A stretch of DNA of 64,000 bases from Janthinobacterium violaceinigrum (GTDB lineage Bacteria; Pseudomonadota; Gammaproteobacteria; Burkholderiales; Burkholderiaceae_D), in contig NZ_WFLI01000014.1 in assembly GCF_009208555.1 (NCBI RefSeq), positions 62,001 to 126,000 of the forward strand. The letters run 5' to 3'. Below the pieces are notes generated by a model that saw only the letters and a list, made by a program, of their open reading frames with translations, made no database searches and had not been told where the DNA came from. Both the position numbers and the translations under genes were made by a program. How positions within the stretch are numbered: position 1 is the first letter of the stretch; every line of letters starts with the position of its first letter. Below, in pieces: positions 1 to 9,857 of this stretch.

Positions 1-555
1 AAGGTGAAGACCTACATCGACAAGGATGCGGCAGGCCGCGACTGGAACCTGGCCACCGCCATGGTCATCAACAACAAGGCCGGCTTCCAGTTCATGGGCG
101 ACTGGGCCAAGGGCGAGTTCACGGCTGCCGGCAAGGTACCGGGCAAGGACTACCTGTGCGTGGCCGCGCCTGGCACGGACAAGGCCTACACCTTCAACAT
201 CGATTCGTTTGCCATGTTCACGCAAAAGGATGCGAATGCGAAGAAAGGGCAGATCGCCCTGGCCAACGCCATCATGAATCCGAAGTTCCAGTCGATCTTC
301 AACCTGAACAAGGGTTCCATCCCCGTGCGTTCCGGCGTTTCCAAGGACAAGTTTGACGCTTGCGCCCTGAAATCGATGGAAGACATGGACGCCACCAACA
401 AGAACGGCGGCCTGGTGCCATCGTTCGCCCACGGCATGGCGCTGCCATCGGCCACGCAAGGCGCCGTGACCGACGTCATCGCCAAGTTCATGAACACCAA
501 CATGAGCTCGAAAGACGCGGTTGCCGCATTGGCCAAAGCGGCAAAAGTGAAGTAA
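1..555 (+). CDS. gtsA: Glucose/mannose-type ABC transporter substrate-binding protein, C-terminal part
   Basis: This is the C-terminal 184 residues of a periplasmic family 1 solute-binding protein; the reading frame is open to the window edge, so the start and signal peptide lie upstream. Visible family features are GDWAKGEF, the segment FNIDSFAMF and the helical tail typical of glucose-binding proteins of the Gts type. Two permease genes and an ATPase gene follow on the same strand, so it should deliver sugar to that importer. The gtsA assignment rests mainly on the close resemblance of the next gene to Pseudomonas GtsB. Another hexose or disaccharide remains possible as ligand. Confidence 0.85.
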   Translation, partial: KVKTYIDKDAAGRDWNLATAMVINNKAGFQFMGDWAKGEFTAAGKVPGKDYLCVAAPGTDKAYTFNIDSFAMFTQKDANAKKGQIALANAIMNPKFQSIFNLNKGSIPVRSGVSKDKFDACALKSMEDMDATNKNGGLVPSFAHGMALPSATQGAVTDVIAKFMNTNMSSKDAVAALAKAAKVK

Positions 556-562
556 TCACGAC

Positions 563-586
563 GGCGCCGGCACTCCCGCCGGCGCC
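563..586 (+). other. Stem-loop between binding-protein and permease genes
   Basis: A perfect 9-bp inverted repeat (arms 563-571 and 578-586, GGCGCCGGC and its complement) with a 6-nt loop starts 8 bases after the gtsA stop codon. No T-run follows, so it is not a classical terminator. Hairpins in this place commonly protect the 3' end of binding-protein mRNA or cause partial termination, giving more binding protein than permease; that role is inferred here. Confidence 0.6.
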
Positions 587-670
587 CTCTGCATCGCATG
601 CATCGCAGGCGCCCGCCCTGGCGCTCGTCCAGGCCGGCGCCACACGCAGTTCTACTTCTACGGCTGTCCT

Positions 671-1555
671 ATGTCCATACGCAAGCAATTCGACCGATGG
701 ATACCGCAGATGGTGCTGGGCCCCACGCTCATCGCCAGCTTGGTATTCGTCTATGGTTTTATCTTTTTGACCGGTTGGCTGTCGCTGACCGAATCGCGGC
801 TGATGCCGAACTACGAGTTCGCCGGCCTGGTGCAATACGTCGAGCTGTTCGACAATGAGCGCTGGTGGACCTCGCTCAAGAACCTCGGCATCTTCGGTGT
901 CCTGTTCATCGGTTGCAGCATCGCCATCGGCCTGTTCCTGGCCATCCTGCTGGACCAGAAAATCCGCGCCGAAGGCGCGCTGCGCGCCATCTACCTGTAT
1001 CCGATGGCGCTGTCCTTCATCGTCACCGGCACGGCCTGGAAATGGATGCTCAATCCCAGCCTGGGCCTGGAAAAGGTCATGCACGACTGGGGCTGGACCT
1101 CGTTTACCTTCGACTGGCTGGTGAACTCCGACATGGCCATCTACACGGTGGTGATCGCCGGCGTCTGGCAATCGTCTGGCTTCGTCATGGCCCTGTTCCT
1201 GGCGGGCCTGCGCGGCATCGATGATGAAATCATCAAGGCGGCGCAAGTCGATGGCGCATCCTTGCCGACGATTTACTGGCGCATCGTGATTCCCGCCATG
1301 CGGCCCGTGTTCTTCAGCGTGCTGCTGATCCTCGCGCATATCGCCATCAAGAGCTTCGACCTGGTCATCGCACTGACGGCTGGCGGACCTGGCAACTCGT
1401 CGTCCGTGCCGGCCATCTTCATGTACCAGTTTTCCTTCACCCGCGGCCAACTGGGCCTGGGCTCGGCATCGGCAATGATGATGCTGGCCACCATCGTGGC
1501 CGTGCTCGTGCCGCTGATGTACCTGGAAACGCGCAGCGCAAAGGCGATGAGATGA
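671..1555 (+). CDS. gtsB: Sugar ABC transporter permease, MalF/GtsB type
   Basis: This 294-residue inner-membrane protein is the first of two permease subunits of the sugar importer. It has about six hydrophobic segments, the first near residues 15-37, and an EAA-type cytoplasmic loop around residue 190 (IIKAAQVDGA...YWRIVIP) that contacts the ATPase. Segments such as YLYPMALSFIVTGTAWKW and HIAIKSFDLV match glucose permease GtsB of pseudomonads as I know it. Its stop codon overlaps the start of gtsC (ATGA). No clear ribosome binding site is visible before the ATG; the 115-base gap to gtsA holds the stem-loop at 563-586. Confidence 0.92.
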   Translation: MSIRKQFDRWIPQMVLGPTLIASLVFVYGFIFLTGWLSLTESRLMPNYEFAGLVQYVELFDNERWWTSLKNLGIFGVLFIGCSIAIGLFLAILLDQKIRAEGALRAIYLYPMALSFIVTGTAWKWMLNPSLGLEKVMHDWGWTSFTFDWLVNSDMAIYTVVIAGVWQSSGFVMALFLAGLRGIDDEIIKAAQVDGASLPTIYWRIVIPAMRPVFFSVLLILAHIAIKSFDLVIALTAGGPGNSSSVPAIFMYQFSFTRGQLGLGSASAMMMLATIVAVLVPLMYLETRSAKAMR

Positions 1556-2421
1556 CACCTACACGCAATAATCGCCTCACCCTCGGACGGGTGGTTGTAT
1601 ACCTGCTGCTGATCCTGTTTGCGGTGTACTACATCGTGCCCCTGTACGTGACCCTGTCGACGTCGTTCAAGTCGCTCGACGAGATCCGCAGCGGCAACCT
1701 GCTGGCACTGCCGCACGTGTGGCAGTTCGATTCCTGGTCCAAGGCCTGGTCCTCGGCCTGCACGGGCGTCACCTGCGACGGCATGCAGCCGTTCTTCTGG
1801 AACTCGATCAAGATGGTGATTCCCGCCGTGCTGATCTCGACCTTCCTGGGCGCCTTCAACGGCTATGTGTTCGCGCACTGGCGCTTCCGCGGTTCGGAAA
1901 TCCTGTTTGCCGCCTTGCTGGTGGGCTGCTTCATTCCATTCCAGGTGGTGATCCTGCCGATGGCGCGCCTGCTGGGCGAATTCGGCCTGGCCAATACCAC
2001 CACGGGCCTCGTCTTCGTGCACGTGGTGTATGGCACGGCCTTCACGACCCTGTTCTTCCGCAACTACTATATCGGCGTGCCGGAAGAGCTGATCAAGGCG
2101 GCGCGCATCGACGGCGCCGGCTTCTTCCTGATCTTCCGCAAGATCGTGCTGCCGATTTCGGGTCCGATTTTCGTCGTCTGCATCATCTGGCAATTCACGC
2201 AGATCTGGAACGACTTCCTGTTCGGCATCGTGTTCGCCAGCGGCGATTCGCAGCCGATCACGGTGGGCTTGAACAACCTGGTCAACACGTCCACGGGCGT
2301 GAAGGAATACAACGTCAACATGGCTGCCGCGGTGATTGCCGCGCTGCCGACCCTGCTGGTCTATCTGGTCGCAGGCCGTTATTTTGTGCGCGGTCTGACC
2401 GCAGGCGCAGTCAAAGGTTAA
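1552..2421 (+). CDS. gtsC: Sugar ABC transporter permease, MalG/GtsC type
   Basis: This is the second permease subunit, 289 residues. It has an N-terminal membrane segment at about residues 13-33, a short periplasmic domain carrying CTGVTCDGMQPFFWNS, then five further hydrophobic segments. The EAA loop (ELIKAARIDGAGF...FRKIVLPISGP, about residues 178-203) is the expected coupling site for the ATPase. Its 4-base overlap with gtsB points to translational coupling. Together GtsB and GtsC form the membrane channel. Confidence 0.92.
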   Translation: MTPTRNNRLTLGRVVVYLLLILFAVYYIVPLYVTLSTSFKSLDEIRSGNLLALPHVWQFDSWSKAWSSACTGVTCDGMQPFFWNSIKMVIPAVLISTFLGAFNGYVFAHWRFRGSEILFAALLVGCFIPFQVVILPMARLLGEFGLANTTTGLVFVHVVYGTAFTTLFFRNYYIGVPEELIKAARIDGAGFFLIFRKIVLPISGPIFVVCIIWQFTQIWNDFLFGIVFASGDSQPITVGLNNLVNTSTGVKEYNVNMAAAVIAALPTLLVYLVAGRYFVRGLTAGAVKG

Positions 2422-2430
2422 GGAAAGAAT

Positions 2431-3540
<1,110 letters not shown>

Positions 3541-3554
3541 GCAGCAACTGCGAT

Positions 3555-3593
3555 AAAAAACGGCCCGCCTGTCAACTGACAGGCGGGCCGTTG
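3555..3593. terminator. Bidirectional intrinsic terminator
   Basis: A perfect 13-bp GC-rich stem (3561-3573 with 3578-3590, loop AACT) is flanked by six A on the left and TTGTCGTTT on the right. The A-tract reads as a T-tract on the minus strand, so the site can end both the gts operon and the convergent gene at 3609-5267. Confidence 0.9.
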
Positions 3594-3608
3594 TCGTTTG
3601 CGCCGCGC

Positions 3609-5267
3609 TTACTTGGCCAGCGATTTTTTATACGCGATGGCGTAGCTCAGCTTGCCCGTCGGCGTGACCAGGTCGTCCAGCGCCGCCTGGCTGAAGACGC
3701 CCGTCCAGCCCAGCGCCTGCGCCGTCGCGCCGCCGCTGACGATGTCGCCCGCCTTCAGGCCCGCCATCGCCAGCGAAGCCGTCTTGATGGTGGCCATGTA
3801 GCCGGTGGCGTCGCTCGTATCCGTCTTGGCCAGATCGACGCCGGCCTGCTTGCGCAGCCAGTCGGCCCAATAGAATTCGAGGAACTCCGTGGCCGTCGAT
3901 GGCACTACGTAGCCCGCGTCGCGCGTGAAGTACACGAGGGCGCGGTAGGGATCGTTGCCCAGCGATTTGAGGCCGATGGACGCCGGCAGCTGGCTGGTGG
4001 CGATGGCCTTGTTGCCGCCATCCTTCAGCCAGACCTTGTTGACCTTTTTCATCTGCGCCCAGAAATCGTATTCATTGAGCTTGCTGAAATTGTCCGTCAC
4101 CTTGACCCACACTTTGAGCTGATGGTTCTGGCCATTGTCCGCATCCCAGAAGGCGCTGAACGTGTGGTGGCCGTCCGTCAGGTACAGGGTGCCGTTCGGG
4201 CCGATGACGACGGTCTTCATGTCGCCCGGCTTGGTGCCCACGGCGGACTTGCACTGGAAGGTGGAGGGCGGGTTGCTCAGGGTGGCGCCGGCCACGTTGG
4301 CCGTTTTCGTCAGCACGTCGTCCTGGCCGTTGGCTTCGCACAGTTCGGCGAATTTCTTCGGCTTGTTGGTCTTGGCCATGATCTGGTCTTCCGCGCCGTA
4401 GCGGCCCAGCTTGTAGTAGATCTGGTCGTAGCCGACGGCTGGCTGCGTGGGGCGCAGTTCGTCGAGCGACACTTGCAGGAAGACGGGCGCCGCATCGGTG
4501 CCGGCGGCCGTGGCGGCCAGCACTTGCTGGCGCGCGCTGAGCACGGGCGGCGTTTCCAGCACGCTCTTGCCGGTCGCCATGGGCGCGCCGCCATCGATGA
4601 TCTGCGCGACGATGCTGCCGCTGGCATTGACGATGTCGATATCGGTGCCGCTCTGTTTTACCTGCAGGTTGTCGAGCAGGACGTCGGCCGGGTCTTTGCT
4701 GTTCGGCGTCAGGGCGCCGTTGACGAAGTCGTAGCTGGCCGCCATGCCCAGGGTTTGCAGGGGTGCCGCCAGGGCCTTGCCCAGCTGCGTCTGCGCCGTT
4801 TGCAGTCTGGCCGCATCGACGGCGGCCAGGCTGGCGGGGGACGCGCTCGACGGGGTGCTGCCCAGCAGCTGCATGGCGATGACGGAGGTGAGCGGCGTCA
4901 GGTTGACGGCGCTTTCCTTCAGCGACAGCGCGTACAGCGTGGTGCCGCCTGCCGGCGTGACGGAGACGAGGAAGGGCGCCTTCGCCGTGGCAACCAGGGT
5001 GATGGCCGCTTTGCCGTTCGCGTCCGTGGTGGCGCTGCCGACGACATTCTTGCCGGCGTCGAGCACGGAGACGGAAGCGTTCGCCACGGCCTTGCCGGTG
5101 GCGGCCACCACGTTCAGCACGCGCGCGGGAGTGACAGGATCGACGGGGGCGACGGGCGTCGTGGCATCGTCGCGGTAGTCGTGGCCGCCGCAGGCGGCCA
5201 GGCTGGCGCCCAGCGTCACGGCGATGGCGAGGGATAGGGTTGTGCGGCGAAGGCTGTTCTTGTACAT
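3609..5267 (-). CDS. Exported lipoprotein with ParB-like (ParBc_2) domain
   Basis: The protein is 552 residues from the ATG at 5267. That start gives an N-terminal lipoprotein signal ending in the lipobox LAAC at about residues 23-26; the upstream ATG at 5303 adds 12 residues ahead of the signal and has no ribosome binding site. Residues about 45-130 resemble a carboxypeptidase-regulatory-like beta domain (NASVSVLDAG, TTDANGKA). The C-terminal half carries the hallmarks of Pfam ParBc_2, a putative ParB-like nuclease family: VSLDELRPTQPAVGYDQIYY, a central LTDGHHTFSAFWD and ATEFLEFYWADWLR. It is a tandem paralogue of the next gene. The substrate and real activity are unknown; a ParB-like fold outside the cytoplasm is unusual. 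Confidence 0.8.
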   Translation of the reverse strand: MYKNSLRRTTLSLAIAVTLGASLAACGGHDYRDDATTPVAPVDPVTPARVLNVVAATGKAVANASVSVLDAGKNVVGSATTDANGKAAITLVATAKAPFLVSVTPAGGTTLYALSLKESAVNLTPLTSVIAMQLLGSTPSSASPASLAAVDAARLQTAQTQLGKALAAPLQTLGMAASYDFVNGALTPNSKDPADVLLDNLQVKQSGTDIDIVNASGSIVAQIIDGGAPMATGKSVLETPPVLSARQQVLAATAAGTDAAPVFLQVSLDELRPTQPAVGYDQIYYKLGRYGAEDQIMAKTNKPKKFAELCEANGQDDVLTKTANVAGATLSNPPSTFQCKSAVGTKPGDMKTVVIGPNGTLYLTDGHHTFSAFWDADNGQNHQLKVWVKVTDNFSKLNEYDFWAQMKKVNKVWLKDGGNKAIATSQLPASIGLKSLGNDPYRALVYFTRDAGYVVPSTATEFLEFYWADWLRKQAGVDLAKTDTSDATGYMATIKTASLAMAGLKAGDIVSGGATAQALGWTGVFSQAALDDLVTPTGKLSYAIAYKKSLAK

Positions 5268-5344
5268 GGTATCCAGTGATGTCGGCATAAAAAGTGCCGA
5301 CATGCTAGCGGGCGCAGATGTCAGGATGATGACACGCCCGCATG

Positions 5345-6385
5345 TTACTGGCGCGGCAGCGACTTCCGGTAGCCGATGGCGTAGCGCAGTTTGCCTTTGT
5401 CCTGCGTCAATTCATCGAGTGTCTCGCGGTCGACTTCGTCCAGCGCCCCCAGGTCCGCCGCGCGCTTGCCGCCGCTGACGATATCCGTTGGCTTCAGCGC
5501 CACCATCGCTTGCGCGGCCAGCAGGATCGCACCGGCATACGCGGCGGGGTCGAGCAGGTCGACGCGCGCCAGGTCCAGCACGGGTTTGCTGCGCAGCCAG
5601 TCGGCCCAGTAAAACTCGAGAAATTCCGTGGCGTGTCCGGGCGGCTCGTAGCCGATTTCGCGCGTGAAGTAGACGAGGGAGCGGTAGCGGTCGTCGCCCA
5701 GCGATGTGAGGCCGATGGCGGCCGGCAGCTGCTGCGGCGTGATGGCCTGGTTCTGGCCGTTTTTCAGCCACACCTTGTTTTCCGCGCGCATGCGCATCCA
5801 GAACGCCGTTTCGTCCAGCGCGCTGAAATTGTCGCTGACCTTGACCCACACCTTCAGTTGGTGGTTGCGCCCGCCATCGGCATCCCAGAAGGTGGTCAGC
5901 GTGTGGTGGCCATCGGTCAGGTACAAGGTGCCGCGCGGGCCGATGACGACGGTCTTCATGTCGTCGGGACGGCTGCCCACGGCTGCCTTGCAGCGGTAGC
6001 CGGCCGGCGGCGCGCTCAGGGTGGCGCCGGCCGCATTGGCCGTGCCGGGCACGACGTCGCCCTGGCCATTGGCTTCGCACAGGTCGGCAAATTTTTTCGG
6101 CTTGGCGATGTCGGCGATGCGCTTTTCTTCGGCCGCATAGCGCCCCAGCTTGTAATACACCTGGTCGTAGCCGATGGCCGGCTGGGTAGGATGCAGTTCA
6201 TCGAGGCTCACCTGCACGATGCGCGGCTGGGCGGCGCTGCCCACGACGGTCGCCATCAGCGCCTGCTGGCGCGCGCTCAGGGCGGGCAACGTGGCGGCAT
6301 CGCGGGCCAGGGCCGGCGGCAGGAAGGCCGCCTGGCAGGCCAGGGTCAGCAGCAGGGCGGGGAGGTGGGGGAAAGTGCGGTGCAT
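5345..6385 (-). CDS. Exported ParB-like (ParBc_2) domain protein, paralogue of upstream-strand neighbour
   Basis: The protein is 346 residues from the ATG at 6385, which has GGAG nine bases upstream; an ATG two codons earlier (6391) sits too close to that site. The N terminus is a Sec-type signal peptide (FPHLPALLLTLACQAAFLPP then ALA). The rest aligns end to end with the C-terminal part of the 3609-5267 protein, sharing VQVSLDELHPTQPAIGYDQ, GTLYLTDGHHT, NHQLKVWVKVSDNFS and EFLEFYWADWLR. It lacks the N-terminal beta domain and the lipobox, so one paralogue is probably anchored and the other soluble in the periplasm. The two are 77 bases apart and could be cotranscribed. Function unknown. Confidence 0.8.
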   Translation of the reverse strand: MHRTFPHLPALLLTLACQAAFLPPALARDAATLPALSARQQALMATVVGSAAQPRIVQVSLDELHPTQPAIGYDQVYYKLGRYAAEEKRIADIAKPKKFADLCEANGQGDVVPGTANAAGATLSAPPAGYRCKAAVGSRPDDMKTVVIGPRGTLYLTDGHHTLTTFWDADGGRNHQLKVWVKVSDNFSALDETAFWMRMRAENKVWLKNGQNQAITPQQLPAAIGLTSLGDDRYRSLVYFTREIGYEPPGHATEFLEFYWADWLRSKPVLDLARVDLLDPAAYAGAILLAAQAMVALKPTDIVSGGKRAADLGALDEVDRETLDELTQDKGKLRYAIGYRKSLPRQ

Positions 6386-6473
6386 GGCCATAGTCTCCAA
6401 AATCACAGTATGGGCGGCGCGCGGCGCCGCCGCTTGATGCCGCGCAGGCGCTGCCCACAATGGCCGCGCGCCG

Positions 6474-7118
6474 TCAGCGGCCCAGCATGCGCAGGCAGGC
6501 GTCGGCCACATCGGCGGCAAAGGCGCTGCTATCGTCCAGTTGCGCGGCGATGGCGTCGTCCGTCACGCCATGCACGGCCGAGTAAATCATCAGCGCTGCC
6601 AGGCGCGGCTGGGGCGGCCATGCGCCCGCTGCCGCGCCGCCTGCCAGGATGGCGCCCAGCTGTGCCAGGATGGCGTTCTTGTCGGGATTGTCAGCGGAAT
6701 CGATGCCGATGCTGCGGCGGTGCTGCGTGTAGACGATGTCGTGCAGGCGCCAGGTGGCCAGGTAAGTGGCCACATTCGCCTGCACCCACGCGCGCAGCCG
6801 GCCCTCCCAGTCGTGCGGCATGCACAGGCCGACTGCCGTTTCCAGGCTGGTCAGGACACGGGCCGTGTAGCGTGCGGCCAGCGCCGCCAGCATTTCGTGC
6901 TTGGATGGGAAGTAGTGATAGAAGGTGCCTTTCGCCACGCCGGCCAGCGCCGTGATGTCGCTGACGGTGGTCGCTTCCACGCCCTGGTCCAGGAATAGCC
7001 GCTCGGCGGCGGCCATCAATTCATCGAGGCGTACTTCGGCCGGCTTGGTGCGGGGGCGGGCGGGTGCCGGCGGGGCGGCATCGGGCAAGACGGTCTGGGC
7101 GGGGCGTGTCGTGGTCAT
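6474..7118 (-). CDS. TetR-family transcriptional regulator
   Basis: This 214-residue repressor has an N-terminal TetR helix-turn-helix (LDELMAAAERLFLDQGVEAT, then DITALAGVAKGTFYHYFPSK) and a variable ligand-binding C-terminal domain. I chose the ATG at 7118 because it gives the usual short leader before the DNA-binding domain; a GTG at 7169 is possible. TATACT lies 6-11 bases upstream of that ATG and could be a -10 box, which would mean a near-leaderless message. It is divergent from the MFS exporter gene at 7242, and a palindrome lies between them, so it most likely represses that exporter and is relieved by an exported compound. Confidence 0.9.
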   Translation of the reverse strand: MTTTRPAQTVLPDAAPPAPARPRTKPAEVRLDELMAAAERLFLDQGVEATTVSDITALAGVAKGTFYHYFPSKHEMLAALAARYTARVLTSLETAVGLCMPHDWEGRLRAWVQANVATYLATWRLHDIVYTQHRRSIGIDSADNPDKNAILAQLGAILAGGAAAGAWPPQPRLAALMIYSAVHGVTDDAIAAQLDDSSAFAADVADACLRMLGR

Positions 7119-7182
7119 GCGCCCAGTATAAGTGAAGCGCAGGCGCCGCCCAAGCGTCCGCGTACACACGGTTGATTTTTAA

Positions 7183-7211
7183 TTGACCGACGGTCAGTCG
7201 ATGTTTATGAT
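7183..7211 (+). promoter_or_regulatory. Sigma-70 promoter of MFS exporter gene
   Basis: TTGACC (7183-7188), a 17-base spacer and TATGAT (7206-7211) form a near-consensus promoter about 30 bases before the exporter ATG. The TetR-type palindrome covers the -35 box. Confidence 0.75.
7184..7196. promoter_or_regulatory. Candidate TetR operator
   Basis: TGACCGACGGTCA is a perfect 6-bp inverted repeat around one central base. It resembles TGACCG/CGGTCA sites bound by many TetR exporter repressors. It overlaps the -35 box of the exporter promoter, as expected for repression. Confidence 0.75.
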
Positions 7212-7241
7212 GAAAGCGAACTCATACATAGGAGCGACTCC

Positions 7242-8618
7242 ATGCAGCGTTATCGCCGTGCGGCCCTGGTGGCTGCCGCCTACCTGGGCACCTTTCTAGC
7301 CTCGCTCGACATCAGCATCGTCAACGTGGCCCTGCCCACCCTGCAGACGGCGCTGGCGACGGACATGGCGGGCTTGCAGTGGGTGGTCAATGCGTATGCG
7401 CTGTGCCTGTCGGCCTGCATGCTGTCGGCCGGGCCGCTGGGCGACCGGCATGGCCACAAGCTTATCTGGCTGCTGGGCGTGGCCCTGTTTACGGCCGGGT
7501 CACTGCTGTGCGCGCTGGCCGCCAGCCTGCCGCTGCTGCTGGCGGGGCGCGCCGTGCAGGGCGTGGCGGGGGCCCTGCTGATCCCGGGCGCCATGCCCAT
7601 CCTCAGCCATGCCTTTCCTGACCCGCGCGAACGGGCGCACGTGATCGGCGGCTGGTCCGCCTTCAGCGCGCTGGCGCTGATCCTGGGGCCGCTGCTGGGC
7701 GGCATGCTGCTGGAAGCCACGGGCTGGCAAAGCATTTTCCTGATCAACCTGCCGCTGGGCTTGCTGGCCCTGCTGCTGGGCGCCTGGGGCATCCCCGAGC
7801 GCCGCTACCACGGGCAGGCGGCGCTGGACCGGACGGGGCAGGTGCTCAGCATCGTCTGGCTGGGCGCGCTCACCTATGGCTTGATCGCGCTGGGCGAGTC
7901 CGGGCACGGCCGAGGGTACGCGTGGCCGGCGCTGGCCGTGGCGCTGCTGGCCTTCGCCGCCTTCCTGGCCGTGGAAGCGCGCGCGCCGCGCCCCTTGCTG
8001 CCGCTGCGGCTGTTCCGCGACCGGACCTTTGCGCTGGTCAACCTGGCTTCGCTGGTGCTGGGCTTTGCCTGCTACAGCAGCCTGTTCTTCTTTTCGCTTT
8101 ACCTACAGCAGATCCAGGGCTGGGTGGCCGGCGCCAGCGGCTGGCGCATGTTGCCGCAGTTCGCGGCCATGGCCATCGTTTCCCTGTGCTTCGGCCGGCT
8201 CAGCCGTCACGTGCCGTTGCGGCGCCTGATGCTGGGGGGCTATGTGCTGGCGGGACTGGTACTGCTGGCCGCGGCGGCCCTGGCGCCGCAGACACCATAC
8301 GCCATCGTCGCGGCCGTGTTCCTGCTGCTGGGCGTGGCCATGGGACTGGCCGTGCCCGCCACCGGCCTGCTGGCGATGGCCAGCGTGGACGGCGGGCGTG
8401 CCGCGCTGGCGTCGGCCATCCTGAATGCCTTGCGGCAGGCGGGCATGACCCTGGGCGTGGCCGTGCTGGGTAGCGTGATGAACGTGCGCGCCGCCGCGCT
8501 GCTGGAGCGGGCGGGGCAGGTTGCGGCGCTGGCTGCCGGCTTCCAGCTGGCCATGCTGCTGGCGGGGCTGGCGTGCCTGGCCGTGGCCTTGCCGCTGTAC
8601 TGGCTGCCGCCGGAGTAA
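7242..8618 (+). CDS. MFS multidrug exporter, DHA2 (EmrB/QacA) type
   Basis: This 458-residue inner-membrane protein has about 14 hydrophobic segments, the arrangement of the DHA2 drug:proton antiporter family. Motif D1 near the N terminus reads LDISIVNVALPTLQ, and motif A lies around GPLGDRHGHK (residues about 64-73). GGAG seven bases before the ATG supports the start. The divergent TetR gene and operator suggest inducible expression by a toxic substrate. The substrate cannot be read from the sequence. Confidence 0.9.
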   Translation: MQRYRRAALVAAAYLGTFLASLDISIVNVALPTLQTALATDMAGLQWVVNAYALCLSACMLSAGPLGDRHGHKLIWLLGVALFTAGSLLCALAASLPLLLAGRAVQGVAGALLIPGAMPILSHAFPDPRERAHVIGGWSAFSALALILGPLLGGMLLEATGWQSIFLINLPLGLLALLLGAWGIPERRYHGQAALDRTGQVLSIVWLGALTYGLIALGESGHGRGYAWPALAVALLAFAAFLAVEARAPRPLLPLRLFRDRTFALVNLASLVLGFACYSSLFFFSLYLQQIQGWVAGASGWRMLPQFAAMAIVSLCFGRLSRHVPLRRLMLGGYVLAGLVLLAAAALAPQTPYAIVAAVFLLLGVAMGLAVPATGLLAMASVDGGRAALASAILNALRQAGMTLGVAVLGSVMNVRAAALLERAGQVAALAAGFQLAMLLAGLACLAVALPLYWLPPE

Positions 8619-8621
8619 GGT

Positions 8622-9857
8622 TCAGGCAAGCAGATCGCTGGGCACGCGGGGCGAGGACATCAGGTCGCGGAAGGCGGCCCAGTGTTCGGCACGCGTCGCG
8701 CCCTGGCGTTCCACATAGGCTTTCGCCATGTCCTGGCCCAGGTTGTAATTGATCACATAGGCACCCATGGCATCGTAGAACTGCAGGCGCTGCGCGGACT
8801 TTTCGGCCGGATACAGGCGCACGTTGACCAGCCATTCCAGCGCTTCTTCGCGGGTCAGGCTGCCTTCGAGGTACTGGCGCGCGATGTCGTTGTCGGCATA
8901 GCCGAGCTTGGCCAGCAGGCGGTTCAGCTGCGCGTAGCGGGGCGCCAGCGCGGGATCGAGGCCGGCCAGCGGGTACAGCACCTGCTGTTCGAATGCCAGC
9001 CGCTCTGCATCCGTGAAACTCAGTTCGATGCCGTAGTTGGCCGTGCCTTCGGCGATCAACGACTGCGGCGAATACAGCGGATAGATGCAGTATTCCATCC
9101 AGCCCTTGCCGCGCACCAGGTCGCGTTCGAGCAGCACGTTGTACACGTGGTGGCCCGGATACGCTTCGTGGCAGCCGAGGTCGACCGCGCGGTCTATATA
9201 CACGGGCAAGTCAGTATTGATCTGGATCACGCTTTGATAATTGCCCTTGTACCAGTTGTAGCCGCTCCACGGCTTGTCGGTGACAAATTCCAGCACGAAA
9301 TCTTCGCCTTCGGGCAGGGCGATGTATTGCAAGGTGCGTTCGCGGCCCGCGCGGATGGCCGCATCCATGACGGCGCGCAGCTTGTCGGCGGGAATGACGA
9401 GTTGCGCGCGCAAGGCGTTCACGCGTTCGCTGACCGTGCCGTCGCCGGGCAGCAGGGTGTCGATCTCCGCCACCAGCTGTTCGTACCAGGCGCGGCTGTG
9501 ATGGGGCGAGACGGCGTCGTACAGGCGCGCGCTCTCCGTGTCGAAATCGAGGCGCGATCCCTGCAGCATGTCCGCCTTGGCCAGCACGGCTTGCAGCTGC
9601 TTGCGCAGGTTGAGGGCGCGCAAGGAGGCATCGCCGGCCAACAGGGCCAGCGCGGTTTCCGCGGCAGCCTGGATATCGCTCAGACTCTGCGGCTGGGCGT
9701 TCGCCTGCTGCTGCCAGGCGGGCGGGCCGTAGTAGGCGTCCACATACGAGGCGTCGTGCTGGCCCATGGCCAGGACCAGCTTGACGTAGCGTTCGGCCAC
9801 GTCGGCAAGGAGGGGAGTGTTGCTGTCGTTATTGGTCATGGCGGCAAGGTTGTTCAC
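8622..9857 (-). CDS. DUF885 family protein, putative metallopeptidase-like
   Basis: The protein has 411 residues from a GTG at 9857 or 405 from the ATG at 9839; neither start has a visible ribosome binding site. It carries the DUF885 signature HEAYPGHHVYN (about residues 230-240), which resembles a zinc-binding HExxxxGHH arrangement, and EGTANYGIELSF downstream, which could supply an acidic ligand. No signal peptide is seen, so it is probably cytoplasmic. DUF885 proteins are often annotated as putative peptidases without firm substrates. Its 3' end lies 3 bases from the MFS exporter stop, in convergent orientation. Confidence 0.82.
   Translation of the reverse strand: MNNLAAMTNNDSNTPLLADVAERYVKLVLAMGQHDASYVDAYYGPPAWQQQANAQPQSLSDIQAAAETALALLAGDASLRALNLRKQLQAVLAKADMLQGSRLDFDTESARLYDAVSPHHSRAWYEQLVAEIDTLLPGDGTVSERVNALRAQLVIPADKLRAVMDAAIRAGRERTLQYIALPEGEDFVLEFVTDKPWSGYNWYKGNYQSVIQINTDLPVYIDRAVDLGCHEAYPGHHVYNVLLERDLVRGKGWMEYCIYPLYSPQSLIAEGTANYGIELSFTDAERLAFEQQVLYPLAGLDPALAPRYAQLNRLLAKLGYADNDIARQYLEGSLTREEALEWLVNVRLYPAEKSAQRLQFYDAMGAYVINYNLGQDMAKAYVERQGATRAEHWAAFRDLMSSPRVPSDLLA

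Noticed and set aside
3591..5237. 548-codon plus-strand frame over the ParB-like lipoprotein gene
   Set aside because: Arg/Gly/Ala-rich shadow; the minus-strand product has a signal peptide, lipobox and a conserved domain shared with its paralogue.
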